Shown here piece by piece: positions 17,560 to 26,263 of a DNA stretch of 64,000 nt. The first letter of the stretch is position 1, and every line of letters begins with the position of its first letter. The position numbers were made by a program, and so were the translations under genes. The stretch comes from DASQFQ01 sp038327685. Its GTDB lineage: Bacteria; Actinomycetota; Thermoleophilia; Solirubrobacterales; Solirubrobacteraceae. The DNA is taken from positions 1 through 64,000 of the forward strand of contig JBBQLH010000006.1 in NCBI GenBank assembly GCA_038327685.1. The letters run 5' to 3'. The notes under the pieces were generated by a model. It saw nothing but the letters and a program-made list of their open reading frames with translations. It was not told the DNA's origin and did not search any database.

Positions 17560-19362
17560 ATGTCGCGCATCGCCGGTCTTGTCGTTCTCGCGGTTCTGAT
17601 GGCGCTCGTCGCCGCATTCCCCGCGGGGGCGGCGGTCGAGGCTCCACCCAAGACGCCCACCGCAGTCGGCTCGGGCGGCTCGGCCGCCTCCGTCGACCCA
17701 CTGGCGACCCAGGCGGCGATCGACACCCTGCGCTCCGGCGGCAACGCCGTCGACGCCGCGATCGCGGCCGCCGGCGTGCTCGGCGTGGTCGAGCCGTTCT
17801 CGTGCGGGGTCGGCGGCGGCGGGTTCATGGTCATCTACGACGCCAGGCACCACAAGGTCGACACGATCGACTCGCGCGAGACCGCGCCCGCCGGCCTCGG
17901 GCCGGCCTCCTTCAACGAGCCCGGCATGGCCCAGCCGCCCGCCGAGGACCCGCGGGTCGGCGGCCTGAGCGTCGGCGTCCCCGGCACCGTACGCGGCTGG
18001 CAGCTCGCGCTCGGCCGCTACGGCACGCGCTCGCTCGAGTCGCTGCTCAGGCCCGGCGAGCAGATCGCCCGTGACGGATTCGTCATCGATCCGACCTTCT
18101 CCCAGCAGGTCAAGGACAACGAAAAGATCTTCGACGACTTCACCGCCTCGCGGGATCTCTACCTCACGCCCGAACAGACGGCCAAGCCGGCGGGTGCGGT
18201 CCAGCAGAACCCCGACCTCGCCGCGACCTACGAGCGCATCGGCGCCAACCCCGACGACTTCTACACCGGCGACATCGGGCGCGACATCGCGAACACGGTG
18301 CAGCACCCGCCGACCGTGCCGCACCCCGACCGGGCCATCGTGCGCCGCGGCTCGATGACCCTCGCGGACCTCGGCCGCTACCGGGCGCTGCGCCGCGAGC
18401 CCACCCACGTCGACTACCGCGGGCTCGACGTCTTCGGCATGGGCCCGCCGTCCTCGGGCGGCTCGACCGTCGGCGAGGCGCTGAACATCCTCGAGGGCTT
18501 TCGCCGGGGCCTGGGCCGCACGCGCGCCAAGGCGCTGCACCGCTACCTCGAGGCCTCCAAGCTGGCGTTCGCCGACCGCAACGCGTACCTCGGCGACCCG
18601 GGCTACGTCGACGTCCCGCTGCGCGGGCTGCTCTCCGACCCGTTCGCCGCGACGCGGAACTCGCTGATCGGGCGCAAGGCGCTGCCGGCCCCGCAGCCGC
18701 CCGGCAACCCGTGGCCCTACAACCACGGCGGCCACGGCCGGCCGCCGGAGCACGTCCGCGTGAGCCGCGAGGGCAAGTCGACGACGCACCTGACGGTCGC
18801 CGACCGTGCCGGCAACGTCGTCTCCTACACCTTCACGATCGAGCAGACGGGCGGCAGCGGCATGGTCGTGCCGGGCCGCGGCTTCCTGCTCAACAACGAG
18901 CTGACGGACTTCGACTTCCCGCCCTACACGGACCCGCTCCCGCCGAACGCGCCCGCGGGCGGCAAGCGGCCGCGCTCGAGCATCTCGCCGACGCTCGTCT
19001 TCGACCACGGGCGGCCGGTCGAGGCGCTCGGCTCCCCGGGCGGCGCGACGATCATCACCACCGTGCTGCAGATCCTCGTCAACCAGGTCGAGTTCCACCA
19101 GAGCCTGCCGGACGCGATCGCGGCGCCGCGCGCGTCGCAGCGCAACGGCAGCTCGACGTCGGCCGAGCCGGCGTTCATCGCGAGGTACGGCGACGTGCTG
19201 ACGAAGCGCTACGGGCAGACGCTCATCCCCGCGACGCCGAACCCGCCGGGGGAGATCGGTGCGGCGACGGGCATCCGGTTCCTGCCCGGCGGGCGCCAGC
19301 AGGCGGCTGCCGAGCCGACCCGCCGCGGCGGCGGCAGCGCGATGGTGGTGCGGCCCGGCTAG
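17560..19362 (+). CDS. ggt: gamma-glutamyltransferase/glutathione hydrolase (secreted)
   Basis: 600 residues with a signal peptide (VVLAVLMALVAAFPAGAA). The glycine-rich GGNAVDAAIAAAGVLGVVEP and the self-cleavage site STTHLTVADRAGN (nucleophile near Thr408) identify the Ntn-hydrolase GGT family, which cleaves gamma-glutamyl bonds of glutathione and similar peptides in the periplasm or outside. Residues GSGMVVPGRGFLLNNELTDF and SISPTLVFDHGRPVEALGSP are also typical. It looks complete. A second, leaderless family member lies at 27.9-29.7 kb. Its ribosome-binding site lies inside a hairpin. Confidence 0.92.
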   Translation: MSRIAGLVVLAVLMALVAAFPAGAAVEAPPKTPTAVGSGGSAASVDPLATQAAIDTLRSGGNAVDAAIAAAGVLGVVEPFSCGVGGGGFMVIYDARHHKVDTIDSRETAPAGLGPASFNEPGMAQPPAEDPRVGGLSVGVPGTVRGWQLALGRYGTRSLESLLRPGEQIARDGFVIDPTFSQQVKDNEKIFDDFTASRDLYLTPEQTAKPAGAVQQNPDLAATYERIGANPDDFYTGDIGRDIANTVQHPPTVPHPDRAIVRRGSMTLADLGRYRALRREPTHVDYRGLDVFGMGPPSSGGSTVGEALNILEGFRRGLGRTRAKALHRYLEASKLAFADRNAYLGDPGYVDVPLRGLLSDPFAATRNSLIGRKALPAPQPPGNPWPYNHGGHGRPPEHVRVSREGKSTTHLTVADRAGNVVSYTFTIEQTGGSGMVVPGRGFLLNNELTDFDFPPYTDPLPPNAPAGGKRPRSSISPTLVFDHGRPVEALGSPGGATIITTVLQILVNQVEFHQSLPDAIAAPRASQRNGSSTSAEPAFIARYGDVLTKRYGQTLIPATPNPPGEIGAATGIRFLPGGRQQAAAEPTRRGGGSAMVVRPG

Positions 19363-19423
19363 CGCGCCGGATCGTCCGGGTGCGTGCGTACGGTTGCGCA
19401 CGACCACACCCGACGGGAGGCGC

Positions 19424-20674
19424 ATGCTCGACGTGGAGGACCGGCTGGCGGAGCTCGAGGAGCTCGGCACCCTTCGGCGCATGCGGATGGTGAGCGGTCC
19501 GCAGGGCCCGCGCGTGGTCCTCGACGGGCGCCCGGTGCTGCTGCTGTGCTCGGACAACCACCTCGGGCTGGCCGACCACCCCCGCGTGCGTGAGGCGGCG
19601 GCCGACGCCGCCATGCGCTGGGGCGCCGGCGCGGGCGCCTCGCGGCCGGCCTCGGGCACGATGACGCTGCACCGGCGGCTCGAGGAGCGCCTCGCGGACT
19701 TCCTCGGCGCGGAGGCCGCGCTGCTGTTCGGGTCCGGCTACCTCGCGAACCTCGGGATCATCCCGGCACTCGCCGAGCGCGGCGAGATCGTGTTCGCCGA
19801 CAGCCTCGGCCACGCCTCGGTCACCGACGGCTGCAAGCTCGCGGCGGCGGAGACGTTCCTCTACGACCACGGCGACGTCGAGCACCTCGCGTGGGGGCTG
19901 CGCAACGCCGACGGCCGCGCGGCGCTGATCGTCACCGACGGCGTGTTCGCGCTCGATGGCGATCACGCCCCGCTCGAGGAGATCGTCGCGCTCGCGCACC
20001 GCCACGACGTGCGCGTGATGGTCGGCGAGTCTCACGGCGTCGGCGCCGTCGGGCCTGACGGGCGCGGCGCGGTCGCCGCAGCCGGGCTCGAGCGCGAGGT
20101 CGACGTCGTCGTCGGCTCGCTCGCCACCACGCTCGGCGCCTACGGCGCGTTCGCCGCCTGCGACCGCACGCTCGCCCGCTACCTCGCCGGCCACGCCCGC
20201 ACCGTGGCCGCCTCGACCGCGCCGGCCCCGCCCGCCGTCGCGGCGGCGATGGCGGCGCTCGAGCTGCTGCGCGAACAGCCGCGGCGGGTCGAGAAGCTGC
20301 AGGCCAACGGCGAGCTGCTGCGCACCGAGCTCGCACGCGAGGGCTTCGAGGTCGCGGGCTCCGACGCCCACATCGTCTCGCTCGTGATCGGCGACGCGCG
20401 TCAGGCGCTGCGCGTGGCCGAGGGGGCGCTCGAGCAGGGCGTCTACGTCGGGGCGGTGCTGCCTCCCGACGTTCCCGAGGGCACGGCTCGGCTGCGCCTC
20501 GCGGTCATGTCCTCGCACACGAAGTCCGAGCTGCGCGACGCCGCGCGGGCGCTCGGCCGCGCCGCCCTGCGCGCCGGCTTCCGGCCCGGGGCCGGCGTGC
20601 CGCTCGCGGCCGCCCACGTGCCCGCGCCGGCCTCGGCGGGCGTCTTCGACGGCGCACTGCCCCGGGCGGCCTAG
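19424..20674 (+). CDS. BioF/KBL-like alpha-oxoamine synthase relative lacking PLP-binding residues
   Basis: 416 residues, GGGAGG ribosome-binding site. The fold is that of 8-amino-7-oxononanoate synthase and glycine C-acetyltransferase: LLLCSDNHLGLADHPRVREA, GSGYLANLGIIPALAERGEI, SLGHASVTDGCKL. However, the aspartate that contacts the pyridine nitrogen of PLP is Gly201 (VMVGESHGVGAVGP; usually DxxH), while His204 remains, and the Schiff-base lysine is Thr235 (GSLATTLGAYGAF; usually GxLxKxLG). Without that lysine the normal PLP chemistry is not expected. It may be a pseudoenzyme with a structural or regulatory role. The reading frame is intact. Confidence 0.85.
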   Translation: MLDVEDRLAELEELGTLRRMRMVSGPQGPRVVLDGRPVLLLCSDNHLGLADHPRVREAAADAAMRWGAGAGASRPASGTMTLHRRLEERLADFLGAEAALLFGSGYLANLGIIPALAERGEIVFADSLGHASVTDGCKLAAAETFLYDHGDVEHLAWGLRNADGRAALIVTDGVFALDGDHAPLEEIVALAHRHDVRVMVGESHGVGAVGPDGRGAVAAAGLEREVDVVVGSLATTLGAYGAFAACDRTLARYLAGHARTVAASTAPAPPAVAAAMAALELLREQPRRVEKLQANGELLRTELAREGFEVAGSDAHIVSLVIGDARQALRVAEGALEQGVYVGAVLPPDVPEGTARLRLAVMSSHTKSELRDAARALGRAALRAGFRPGAGVPLAAAHVPAPASAGVFDGALPRAA

Positions 20675-20707
20675 GTTCGAGGGGCTCCGTGGGGTAAGAC
20701 TCGCCCC

Positions 20708-22093
20708 ATGGACCTCGACCTTCTCGTCATCGGCTCGGGCCCGAGCGGCCAGAAGGCCGCCATCCAGGCCGCCAAGCTCGGCAAGCGCGTCGCCGTCGTC
20801 GAGCGCCGCCAGCGCCTCGGCGGCGTCTCGATCCACACCGGCACGATCCCGTCCAAGACCCTGCGCGTGGCGGTCCTCGACGAGCTCGCGCGGCGCCCGC
20901 TCGACGTCCCCGACCCGCTCAACCCCGAGGGCAAGGAGCGCCAGGCGATCGAGTTCCTGATGGACCGCACGGCGCGCGTCGTGGGCGCCGAGGCCCAGGT
21001 GGTGCGCGAGCAGTTCCGCCGCAACCGCGTCGGCCTGCTGTTCGGCGAGGCGGCGTTCGTCGACGAGCACACGGTCTGCATCCGCGACGAGGACGCCGGC
21101 GCCAAGGAGGTCACGGCCGACAACATCATCATCGCCACCGGCACGAGCCCCGCACGGCCGAAGGACGTCGAGTTCGACGACCAGACGATCATCGACTCCG
21201 ACGGGCTGCTGCACATCCAGCAGCGCCTGCCGCGCAGCATGACCGTGGTCGGCGCCGGGGTCATCGGCGTGGAGTACGCCTCGATGTTCGGCCGCCTCGG
21301 CACGAAGGTGACCGTGGTCGACCAGCGCCCGCGCGTGCTCACCTTCCTCGACGGCGAGATCGGCGAGGCGCTGCAGTTCATCCTGCGCCGCAACAACGTC
21401 ACGTTCCGCCTCAACGAGGCGGTCAAGAGCGTCGCGATCACGGACAAGGGGACCGTCACGCACCTCGCCTCCGGCAAGGCCGTCGTCTCGGAGACCGTGC
21501 TCTACGCGACCGGCCGCCAGGGCGACACCGCCAGCCTGGCGCTCGACAAGGTCGGCATCGAGGCCGACAAGCGCGGGCGCATCTCGGTCGACGACGAGTA
21601 CCGCACGGCCGTGCCCCACATCTTCGGGGTCGGCGACTGCACCGGCGGCTTCGGCCTCGCCGCCACGGCGATGGAGCAGGGGCGCCTCGCCGCCCTGCAC
21701 GCGTTCGGCCGGCCCGTCTCGACGATGCCTGAGCTGCTGCCGACGGGCGTCTACGCGATCCCCGAGATCGCGATGGTCGGCCGCACCGAGGAGGACCTCA
21801 CCGAGGCCGGCGTCCCCTACGTGGTCGGGATCGCGCGCTGGGCCGAGCTCGCCCGCGGCCTCATGACCGGCGACGAGGACGGCATGCTCAAGCTGGTCGT
21901 CTCGACCGACGACCGCGAGCTGCTCGGCGTCCATGTGCTCGGCACGGGCGCCGCTGACCTGGTCCACATCGGCCAGGCGGTGATGGGCGGCGGCGAGGGC
22001 GTCGACTTCCTCGTGCGCGCGGTCTTCAACTACCCGACCTTCGCCGAGGCCTACAAGGTGGCCGCGCTCGACGCGGTCAACCGGATGGGCTGA
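20708..22093 (+). CDS. sthA: soluble pyridine nucleotide transhydrogenase-like flavoprotein
   Basis: 461 residues of the class I pyridine nucleotide-disulfide oxidoreductase family. The FAD motif VIGSGPSGQKAAIQAAKLG is at the N-terminus, NAD motif VVGAGVIGVEYASMF in the middle and GVGDCTGGFGLAATAMEQG near residue 315. In place of the redox cysteine pair it has GGVSIHTGTIPSKTLR, the pattern of SthA, which exchanges reducing equivalents between NADPH and NAD. Length matches SthA. The 3' end overlaps the next gene convergently by 17 bases. Confidence 0.88.
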   Translation: MDLDLLVIGSGPSGQKAAIQAAKLGKRVAVVERRQRLGGVSIHTGTIPSKTLRVAVLDELARRPLDVPDPLNPEGKERQAIEFLMDRTARVVGAEAQVVREQFRRNRVGLLFGEAAFVDEHTVCIRDEDAGAKEVTADNIIIATGTSPARPKDVEFDDQTIIDSDGLLHIQQRLPRSMTVVGAGVIGVEYASMFGRLGTKVTVVDQRPRVLTFLDGEIGEALQFILRRNNVTFRLNEAVKSVAITDKGTVTHLASGKAVVSETVLYATGRQGDTASLALDKVGIEADKRGRISVDDEYRTAVPHIFGVGDCTGGFGLAATAMEQGRLAALHAFGRPVSTMPELLPTGVYAIPEIAMVGRTEEDLTEAGVPYVVGIARWAELARGLMTGDEDGMLKLVVSTDDRELLGVHVLGTGAADLVHIGQAVMGGGEGVDFLVRAVFNYPTFAEAYKVAALDAVNRMG

Positions 22094-22808
22094 CGTAGCG
22101 CTCCGCGGCGGCCGCGACGAGCTCCGCGTTCGAGCCCGCGCGGCGCGCGTCGGGCAGCCAGTAGGTGTCCTCGAAGCCGATGCGGACCTCGCGCTGGCGG
22201 CGCACGGCGGCGTCGAGCACGGCCCACGTGGTGTGGTCGTAGCCGTGATGGAGCTGCGTGAGCTCGATGCCCTCGCGCTCGAGCCCGCCGTCGATCGCGC
22301 CGGCGGTCGCGACCGCGATCGCCGGCGCCGTCTCCTGCGGCTCGACGAGCGCGCGCCGGCAGCGGCGGGCCAGGGCGCTCGCGGCGAGCCGAGCGGGATG
22401 GTCGGCCAGCCAGAGGCCGATCTCGATCGAGATCCCGCGCTCGGCGAGCAGCTCCGCCAGCTCCTCCCATCCCTCCTCGATGACGTTGAGCGAGACGCAG
22501 TCGGGCAGCTCGGTCCAGCCGCGCACGCACCCGAGACGGCGCTCGACGTCGCCGCCGGTGATCCAGAGACCGGTCGAGAGGGAGATCTCGAGCTCGGGGG
22601 CGGCCTCGCGCAGCGCGACGACTGCAGCGGCGCAGTGCTCGGGCTCGAGGCTCTCGAGCCCGTCCGGCCCACGCGGGTGGACGTGCACCGCGACGGCGCC
22701 GGCCTCGGCGACCGCGGCGGCGTCGCGGGCGAGCTCGTCCGGGGTGAGCGGCAGCGCTCCGTGCTCGCCCGGCGGGCGGGAGCCGTTGAGGCAGGCCTGG
22801 AGGAACAT
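22077..22808 (-). CDS. BKACE-family protein (DUF849, 3-keto-5-aminohexanoate cleavage-like)
   Basis: 243 residues starting MFLQACLNGSR. Conserved family features are LNGSRPP at the N-terminus and AVHVHPRGPDG, whose two histidines bind the active-site metal, followed by VSLNVIEEG. BKACE enzymes cleave beta-keto acids with acetyl-CoA. This copy is on the short side for the family (often 270-310). It lies 28 bases after the spermidine-synthase-like gene and is probably in its operon. Confidence 0.82.
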   Translation of the reverse strand: MFLQACLNGSRPPGEHGALPLTPDELARDAAAVAEAGAVAVHVHPRGPDGLESLEPEHCAAAVVALREAAPELEISLSTGLWITGGDVERRLGCVRGWTELPDCVSLNVIEEGWEELAELLAERGISIEIGLWLADHPARLAASALARRCRRALVEPQETAPAIAVATAGAIDGGLEREGIELTQLHHGYDHTTWAVLDAAVRRQREVRIGFEDTYWLPDARRAGSNAELVAAAAERYVSPSG

Positions 22809-22836
22809 CAACGTACTGCCTCGGCCAGAGGCCTCG

Positions 22837-24309
22837 TCACCGGCTTCGCCTCGCTCCACGCGCGGCGTACTCGACGATCGACTTGTCGACCAGCCACTCG
22901 ACCGGCGCCTTGTCGTCGGTGTAGACGGCGCCGCCGCGCAGCCGCGGCGCGAGGCGCGCCGCCGACGCCTGCGCAAGCGGGCGCAGGTCGGCGGGGAGGC
23001 GGCCCGCGGCGGCGAGCAGGTTGGCGCGCGTGATCGGCGCCCGCGAGCCCATCAGCAGCGTGTTCGTCGGCTCGATCGGGTCGCGGGCGACGTGCGTGAA
23101 CGCCTTGCCCATCGTGGCCGAGAGGACCTTCTCGAGCCGGTCCGAGCCCTCGGGGTGGCCCACGTTGATGATCACGACGCCGCCCCGCGCGAGGCGGTCG
23201 CGGGCCAGCGCGAAGAACTCGCGCGTCGACAGGTAGAACGGGATGTAGGGCTGGCGGTAGGTGTCGAGGTAGATGACGTCATAGCGGGCGTCGATGCGGC
23301 GCAGGAACGGCCGCGCGTCCTCGGCGTACTCGTGCAGCTGCGGCCGCGGGCGCACGCCGAAGTAGCGGCGGCCGATGTCGAACAGCTCGCGGTCGATCTC
23401 GACGCCGTCGATGCGCGCGGCGGGGAAGTAGCGCGCGTAGGCGCGGGCAGCCGTGCCGCCCGCGAAGCCGAGCATCGCCACCCGCCGCGGCGGGTCGCGG
23501 AGGGCCGCGAACGGGGCGACGAGGAAGCCGTCCCAGTAGCCGCCGGTGAGGACGCTGCCCGGACGGTAGAGCGAATGGATGGCCTGGCCCTCGTTGAGCT
23601 CGAGCGTGCGCTCGCCGCCCGAGTGGTCGATCACGCGGGCGTACTGGTACTCGGTGTCCGTCTCGTGGATCACGCGCCCGTCCTCGGCCGCCTTGACCGT
23701 GCCGATCGGCAGCGCCAGCAGCGCCGCGACGCCGAGCGGCGCGAGCGCCCAGCGGCGCCCGAGGCCGAGCGTCGCGACGATCGCGAGCGCGAGCGCGAAG
23801 ACAAGGAAGGTGCGCTGGGTGCCGGCGAGCGGGATCAGCAGCAGCGCGGACAGGAAGGTGCCGAGCAGCGACCCGGCCGTCGAGATCGCGTACATCCGCC
23901 CCGCCGTCTCGCCCGAGTCCTCGATCCGCTCGAGCTTGAGCCGGATCGCCCACGGCGACACCGCGCCCAGCATCAGGACGGGGATCGCGACGAGCGCCAG
24001 CACACCGAGCAGCGATCCGAAGCCCGCGCCGAGCGAGACGTCGTCGAACGCCTTGACGCTGAGCGAGAGGAACGGCTGGGCGACGATCGGCACGAGCCCG
24101 AGCAGGACCGAGGCGACAAGCACGAGCAGGCACAGCGAGCGCAGCTCCGGGCGGCGGTCGGCCATCCGGCCGCCGAACCAGTAGCCGACCGAGAGCGCGA
24201 CCAGCACGACCGCGATCGTGTTCGCCCACACGATCGTGGAGGCGCCGAAGAACGGCGCCATCAACCGCGCGGCGGCGATCTCCGCGCCGAGCGTCGACGC
24301 GCCCACCAC
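22837..24309 (-). CDS. membrane-fused spermidine synthase-like protein
   Basis: About 490 residues. The N-terminal half has multiple hydrophobic segments (for example TIVWANTIAVVLVALSVGYW); the C-terminal half is a class I methyltransferase/aminopropyltransferase domain with VAMLGFAGGTAARAYARYFP and VEIDRELFDIGRRYFG. This matches actinobacterial fused MFS/spermidine-synthase proteins, whose reaction is not well established. The first clear start is GTG 24309, but the preceding residues in frame (PLELLVF) look like part of the first membrane helix, so the true start may lie slightly upstream at a non-standard codon. Confidence 0.82.
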   Translation of the reverse strand: MVGASTLGAEIAAARLMAPFFGASTIVWANTIAVVLVALSVGYWFGGRMADRRPELRSLCLLVLVASVLLGLVPIVAQPFLSLSVKAFDDVSLGAGFGSLLGVLALVAIPVLMLGAVSPWAIRLKLERIEDSGETAGRMYAISTAGSLLGTFLSALLLIPLAGTQRTFLVFALALAIVATLGLGRRWALAPLGVAALLALPIGTVKAAEDGRVIHETDTEYQYARVIDHSGGERTLELNEGQAIHSLYRPGSVLTGGYWDGFLVAPFAALRDPPRRVAMLGFAGGTAARAYARYFPAARIDGVEIDRELFDIGRRYFGVRPRPQLHEYAEDARPFLRRIDARYDVIYLDTYRQPYIPFYLSTREFFALARDRLARGGVVIINVGHPEGSDRLEKVLSATMGKAFTHVARDPIEPTNTLLMGSRAPITRANLLAAAGRLPADLRPLAQASAARLAPRLRGGAVYTDDKAPVEWLVDKSIVEYAARGARRSR

Positions 24310-24352
24310 GAAGACGAGCAGCTCGAGCGGCGGGCGCGCCCGCGGCGGCGGC

Positions 24353-24535
24353 TCAGTCCTCGTAGAGACTGAAATCGGCCTTGCGCGCCCCGCAGACAGG
24401 GCAGAACCAGTCGCCGGGGATGTCTTCGAACGGCGTCCCCGGCGGGATGCCGCCGTCGGGATCGCCGTCGGCGGGGTCGTAGATGAACCCGCAGGACTCG
24501 CAGATCCACTTCTGCGCGGTACTCGTCGTGGTCAT
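24353..24535 (-). CDS. rubredoxin
   Basis: A 60-residue rubredoxin starting at ATG 24535. The two iron-binding pairs are CESCGFIYDPADGD and CPVCGARKADF, spaced as in typical rubredoxins. It is a small cytoplasmic electron carrier, often serving alkane monooxygenases or oxygen-detoxifying flavoproteins; no such partner is adjacent. It lies just upstream of the fused spermidine-synthase-like gene. Confidence 0.95.
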   Translation of the reverse strand: MTTTSTAQKWICESCGFIYDPADGDPDGGIPPGTPFEDIPGDWFCPVCGARKADFSLYED

Positions 24536-24560
24536 GCCTGGATAGTAGGGTCGGTCGGCC

Positions 24561-25175
24561 ATGAAGGTCGACCGCCCAGGCCCCGGCGAAGAGCTCAACC
24601 GCGGGGCGGCGACGCGCCCGCGCCAAGCCGCCACGGTGATCGTGCTGCGAGGCGGCGCCGAGACGCTCGAGGTGCTGCTCGTCAAGCGCAATCCCGAGCA
24701 GCGCTTCATGGGTGGAGCGTGGGTATTCCCGGGCGGCGCGGTCGATGCCGGCGAGGACCACCGCGTGGCCGGAGTGCGCGAGGTCGGGGAGGAGGCGAGC
24801 GTGGTCATCGAGGACCCCGCGTCGCTCGTGGAGTTCTCGCGCTGGATCACACCGGCGCAGGTCAAGATCCGCTTCGACACGCACTTCTACCTCGCCCTCG
24901 CCCCCGAGGGCGCCGAGCCGCAGCCCGACGGCGGCGAGACCGTCGACCTCGGCTGGTTCACGCCCGAGGGCGCGCTCGAGGCCTACGAGCGTGACGAGAT
25001 CATGCTCGTGTTCCCGACGATCAAGACGCTCGAGCAGCTCGCGCCGTTCGGGTCGGCCGCGTCGATCCTCGCCTGGGCGGAGGACCGGGAGGTCGTTCCG
25101 ATCGAGCCGCAGGTCGTCGTGGAGGGCGAGGTCGCGCGCGTCGTGCTGCCCGGCGAGCCGGGGTACGTGGCATGA
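24561..25175 (+). CDS. NUDIX hydrolase
   Basis: 204 residues. The NUDIX box reads GAVDAGEDHRVAGVREVGEE followed by ASV, so the usual glycine near the end is serine; the metal-binding glutamates are present. The sequence FSRWITPAQVKIRFDTHFYL downstream is a typical companion of CoA- or nucleotide-type NUDIX enzymes in actinobacteria. Divergent from rubredoxin, and its stop overlaps the next gene's ATG (ATGA). Confidence 0.9.
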   Translation: MKVDRPGPGEELNRGAATRPRQAATVIVLRGGAETLEVLLVKRNPEQRFMGGAWVFPGGAVDAGEDHRVAGVREVGEEASVVIEDPASLVEFSRWITPAQVKIRFDTHFYLALAPEGAEPQPDGGETVDLGWFTPEGALEAYERDEIMLVFPTIKTLEQLAPFGSAASILAWAEDREVVPIEPQVVVEGEVARVVLPGEPGYVA

Positions 25176-26263
25176 GCGACGAGCTGCGCCGCGCGACGCT
25201 CGCCGTGCACGCCGGGCGCGGCGCGGGCGCGGAGGGCGATCCGCTCAACCCGCCGCTGATGCCGGCCGCGACGTTCCACGGCTCCCGCTACGCGCGCAAC
25301 GAGGGCACGCCCGGCTGGGAGGCGCTCGAGGAGGCGGTCGGCGCGCTCGAGGGCGGCACCGCGGTCGCGTTCGCCTCCGGCATGGGCGCGATCGCCGTGG
25401 TGCTCGAGGAGCTGCCGCCCGGCGCCCGCATCGTCGTGCCGCACGACGGCTACACCGGCACGCGGGCGCTGCTGGGCGCGCGCGAGGTGGCGGGCAAGGC
25501 GGACGTCGTGCGGGTCGACATCGCCGATACCGCCGCGGCGCTCAAAGCGTGCGCGGGCGCTGACCTGCTGTGGATCGAGACGCCGTCGAACCCGCTGATC
25601 GCGATCGCCGAGCTCGACGCCCTCTGCGCAGGCGCGCACGACGCCGGCGCGCTCGTCGCGGTCGACTCGACGCTCGCGACCCCGCTGCTCCAGCGCCCGC
25701 TCGAGTTCGACGCCGACGTCGTCGTCCACAGCGCGACGAAGTTCATCGGCGGCCACTCCGACCTGCTGATGGGCATCGCTGTCACGCGCGACGCCGCGCT
25801 GGCCGAGCACCTGCGCGAGGGCCGCCGGCTGCTCGGCACCACACCGGGCGCGCTGGAGGCCTACCTGGCGCTGCGCGGCCTGCGCACGCTGCCGGTGCGG
25901 CTCGAGCGCGGGCAGGCCAGCGCCCACGAGCTCGCGCAGCGCCTCGCCGCCCACCCCGCCGTGCCGCGCGTCCGCTACCCCGGGCTCCCGGACGACGCCG
26001 GCCACGAGCGCGCGGTCCGCCTGATGGACGGCTTCGGCGCCGTGCTCTCGTTCGAGGTCGCGGGCGGCGCCGACCACGCGGACCGGGTCTGCGGGCGCGT
26101 CGAGGTGCTCACCAACGCCACGAGCCTGGGCGGTGTCGAGACCCTGATCGAGCGTCGCGCGCGCTACCCGCTCGAGCTCGCCCCCGAGGGCCTGCTGCGC
26201 GTCAGCGTCGGCTGCGAGGACGTCGAGGATCTCTGGCGCGACCTCGAGCGCGCACTCGCTTAG
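25172..26263 (+). CDS. trans-sulfuration PLP enzyme (cystathionine gamma-synthase/lyase family)
   Basis: 363 residues. The PLP lysine is in HSATKFIGGHSD and upstream ASGMGAIAVVLEEL, IETPSNPLIAI and AVDSTLATPLLQRPLEFDAD are standard for the Cys/Met metabolism PLP family. The C-terminal TNATSLGGVETLIERRARYP decides substrate class only by comparison. It may form or cleave cystathionine, or act on homocysteine or methionine. Coupled to the NUDIX gene and convergent with the ABC permease by a four-base overlap. Confidence 0.9.
   Translation: MSDELRRATLAVHAGRGAGAEGDPLNPPLMPAATFHGSRYARNEGTPGWEALEEAVGALEGGTAVAFASGMGAIAVVLEELPPGARIVVPHDGYTGTRALLGAREVAGKADVVRVDIADTAAALKACAGADLLWIETPSNPLIAIAELDALCAGAHDAGALVAVDSTLATPLLQRPLEFDADVVVHSATKFIGGHSDLLMGIAVTRDAALAEHLREGRRLLGTTPGALEAYLALRGLRTLPVRLERGQASAHELAQRLAAHPAVPRVRYPGLPDDAGHERAVRLMDGFGAVLSFEVAGGADHADRVCGRVEVLTNATSLGGVETLIERRARYPLELAPEGLLRVSVGCEDVEDLWRDLERALA

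Noticed and set aside
19223..22672. An uninterrupted minus-strand frame of 1149 codons
   Set aside because: It is antisense to three well-supported plus-strand genes, has arginine/alanine-rich composition without domains, and reflects the scarcity of stop codons in very GC-rich DNA.
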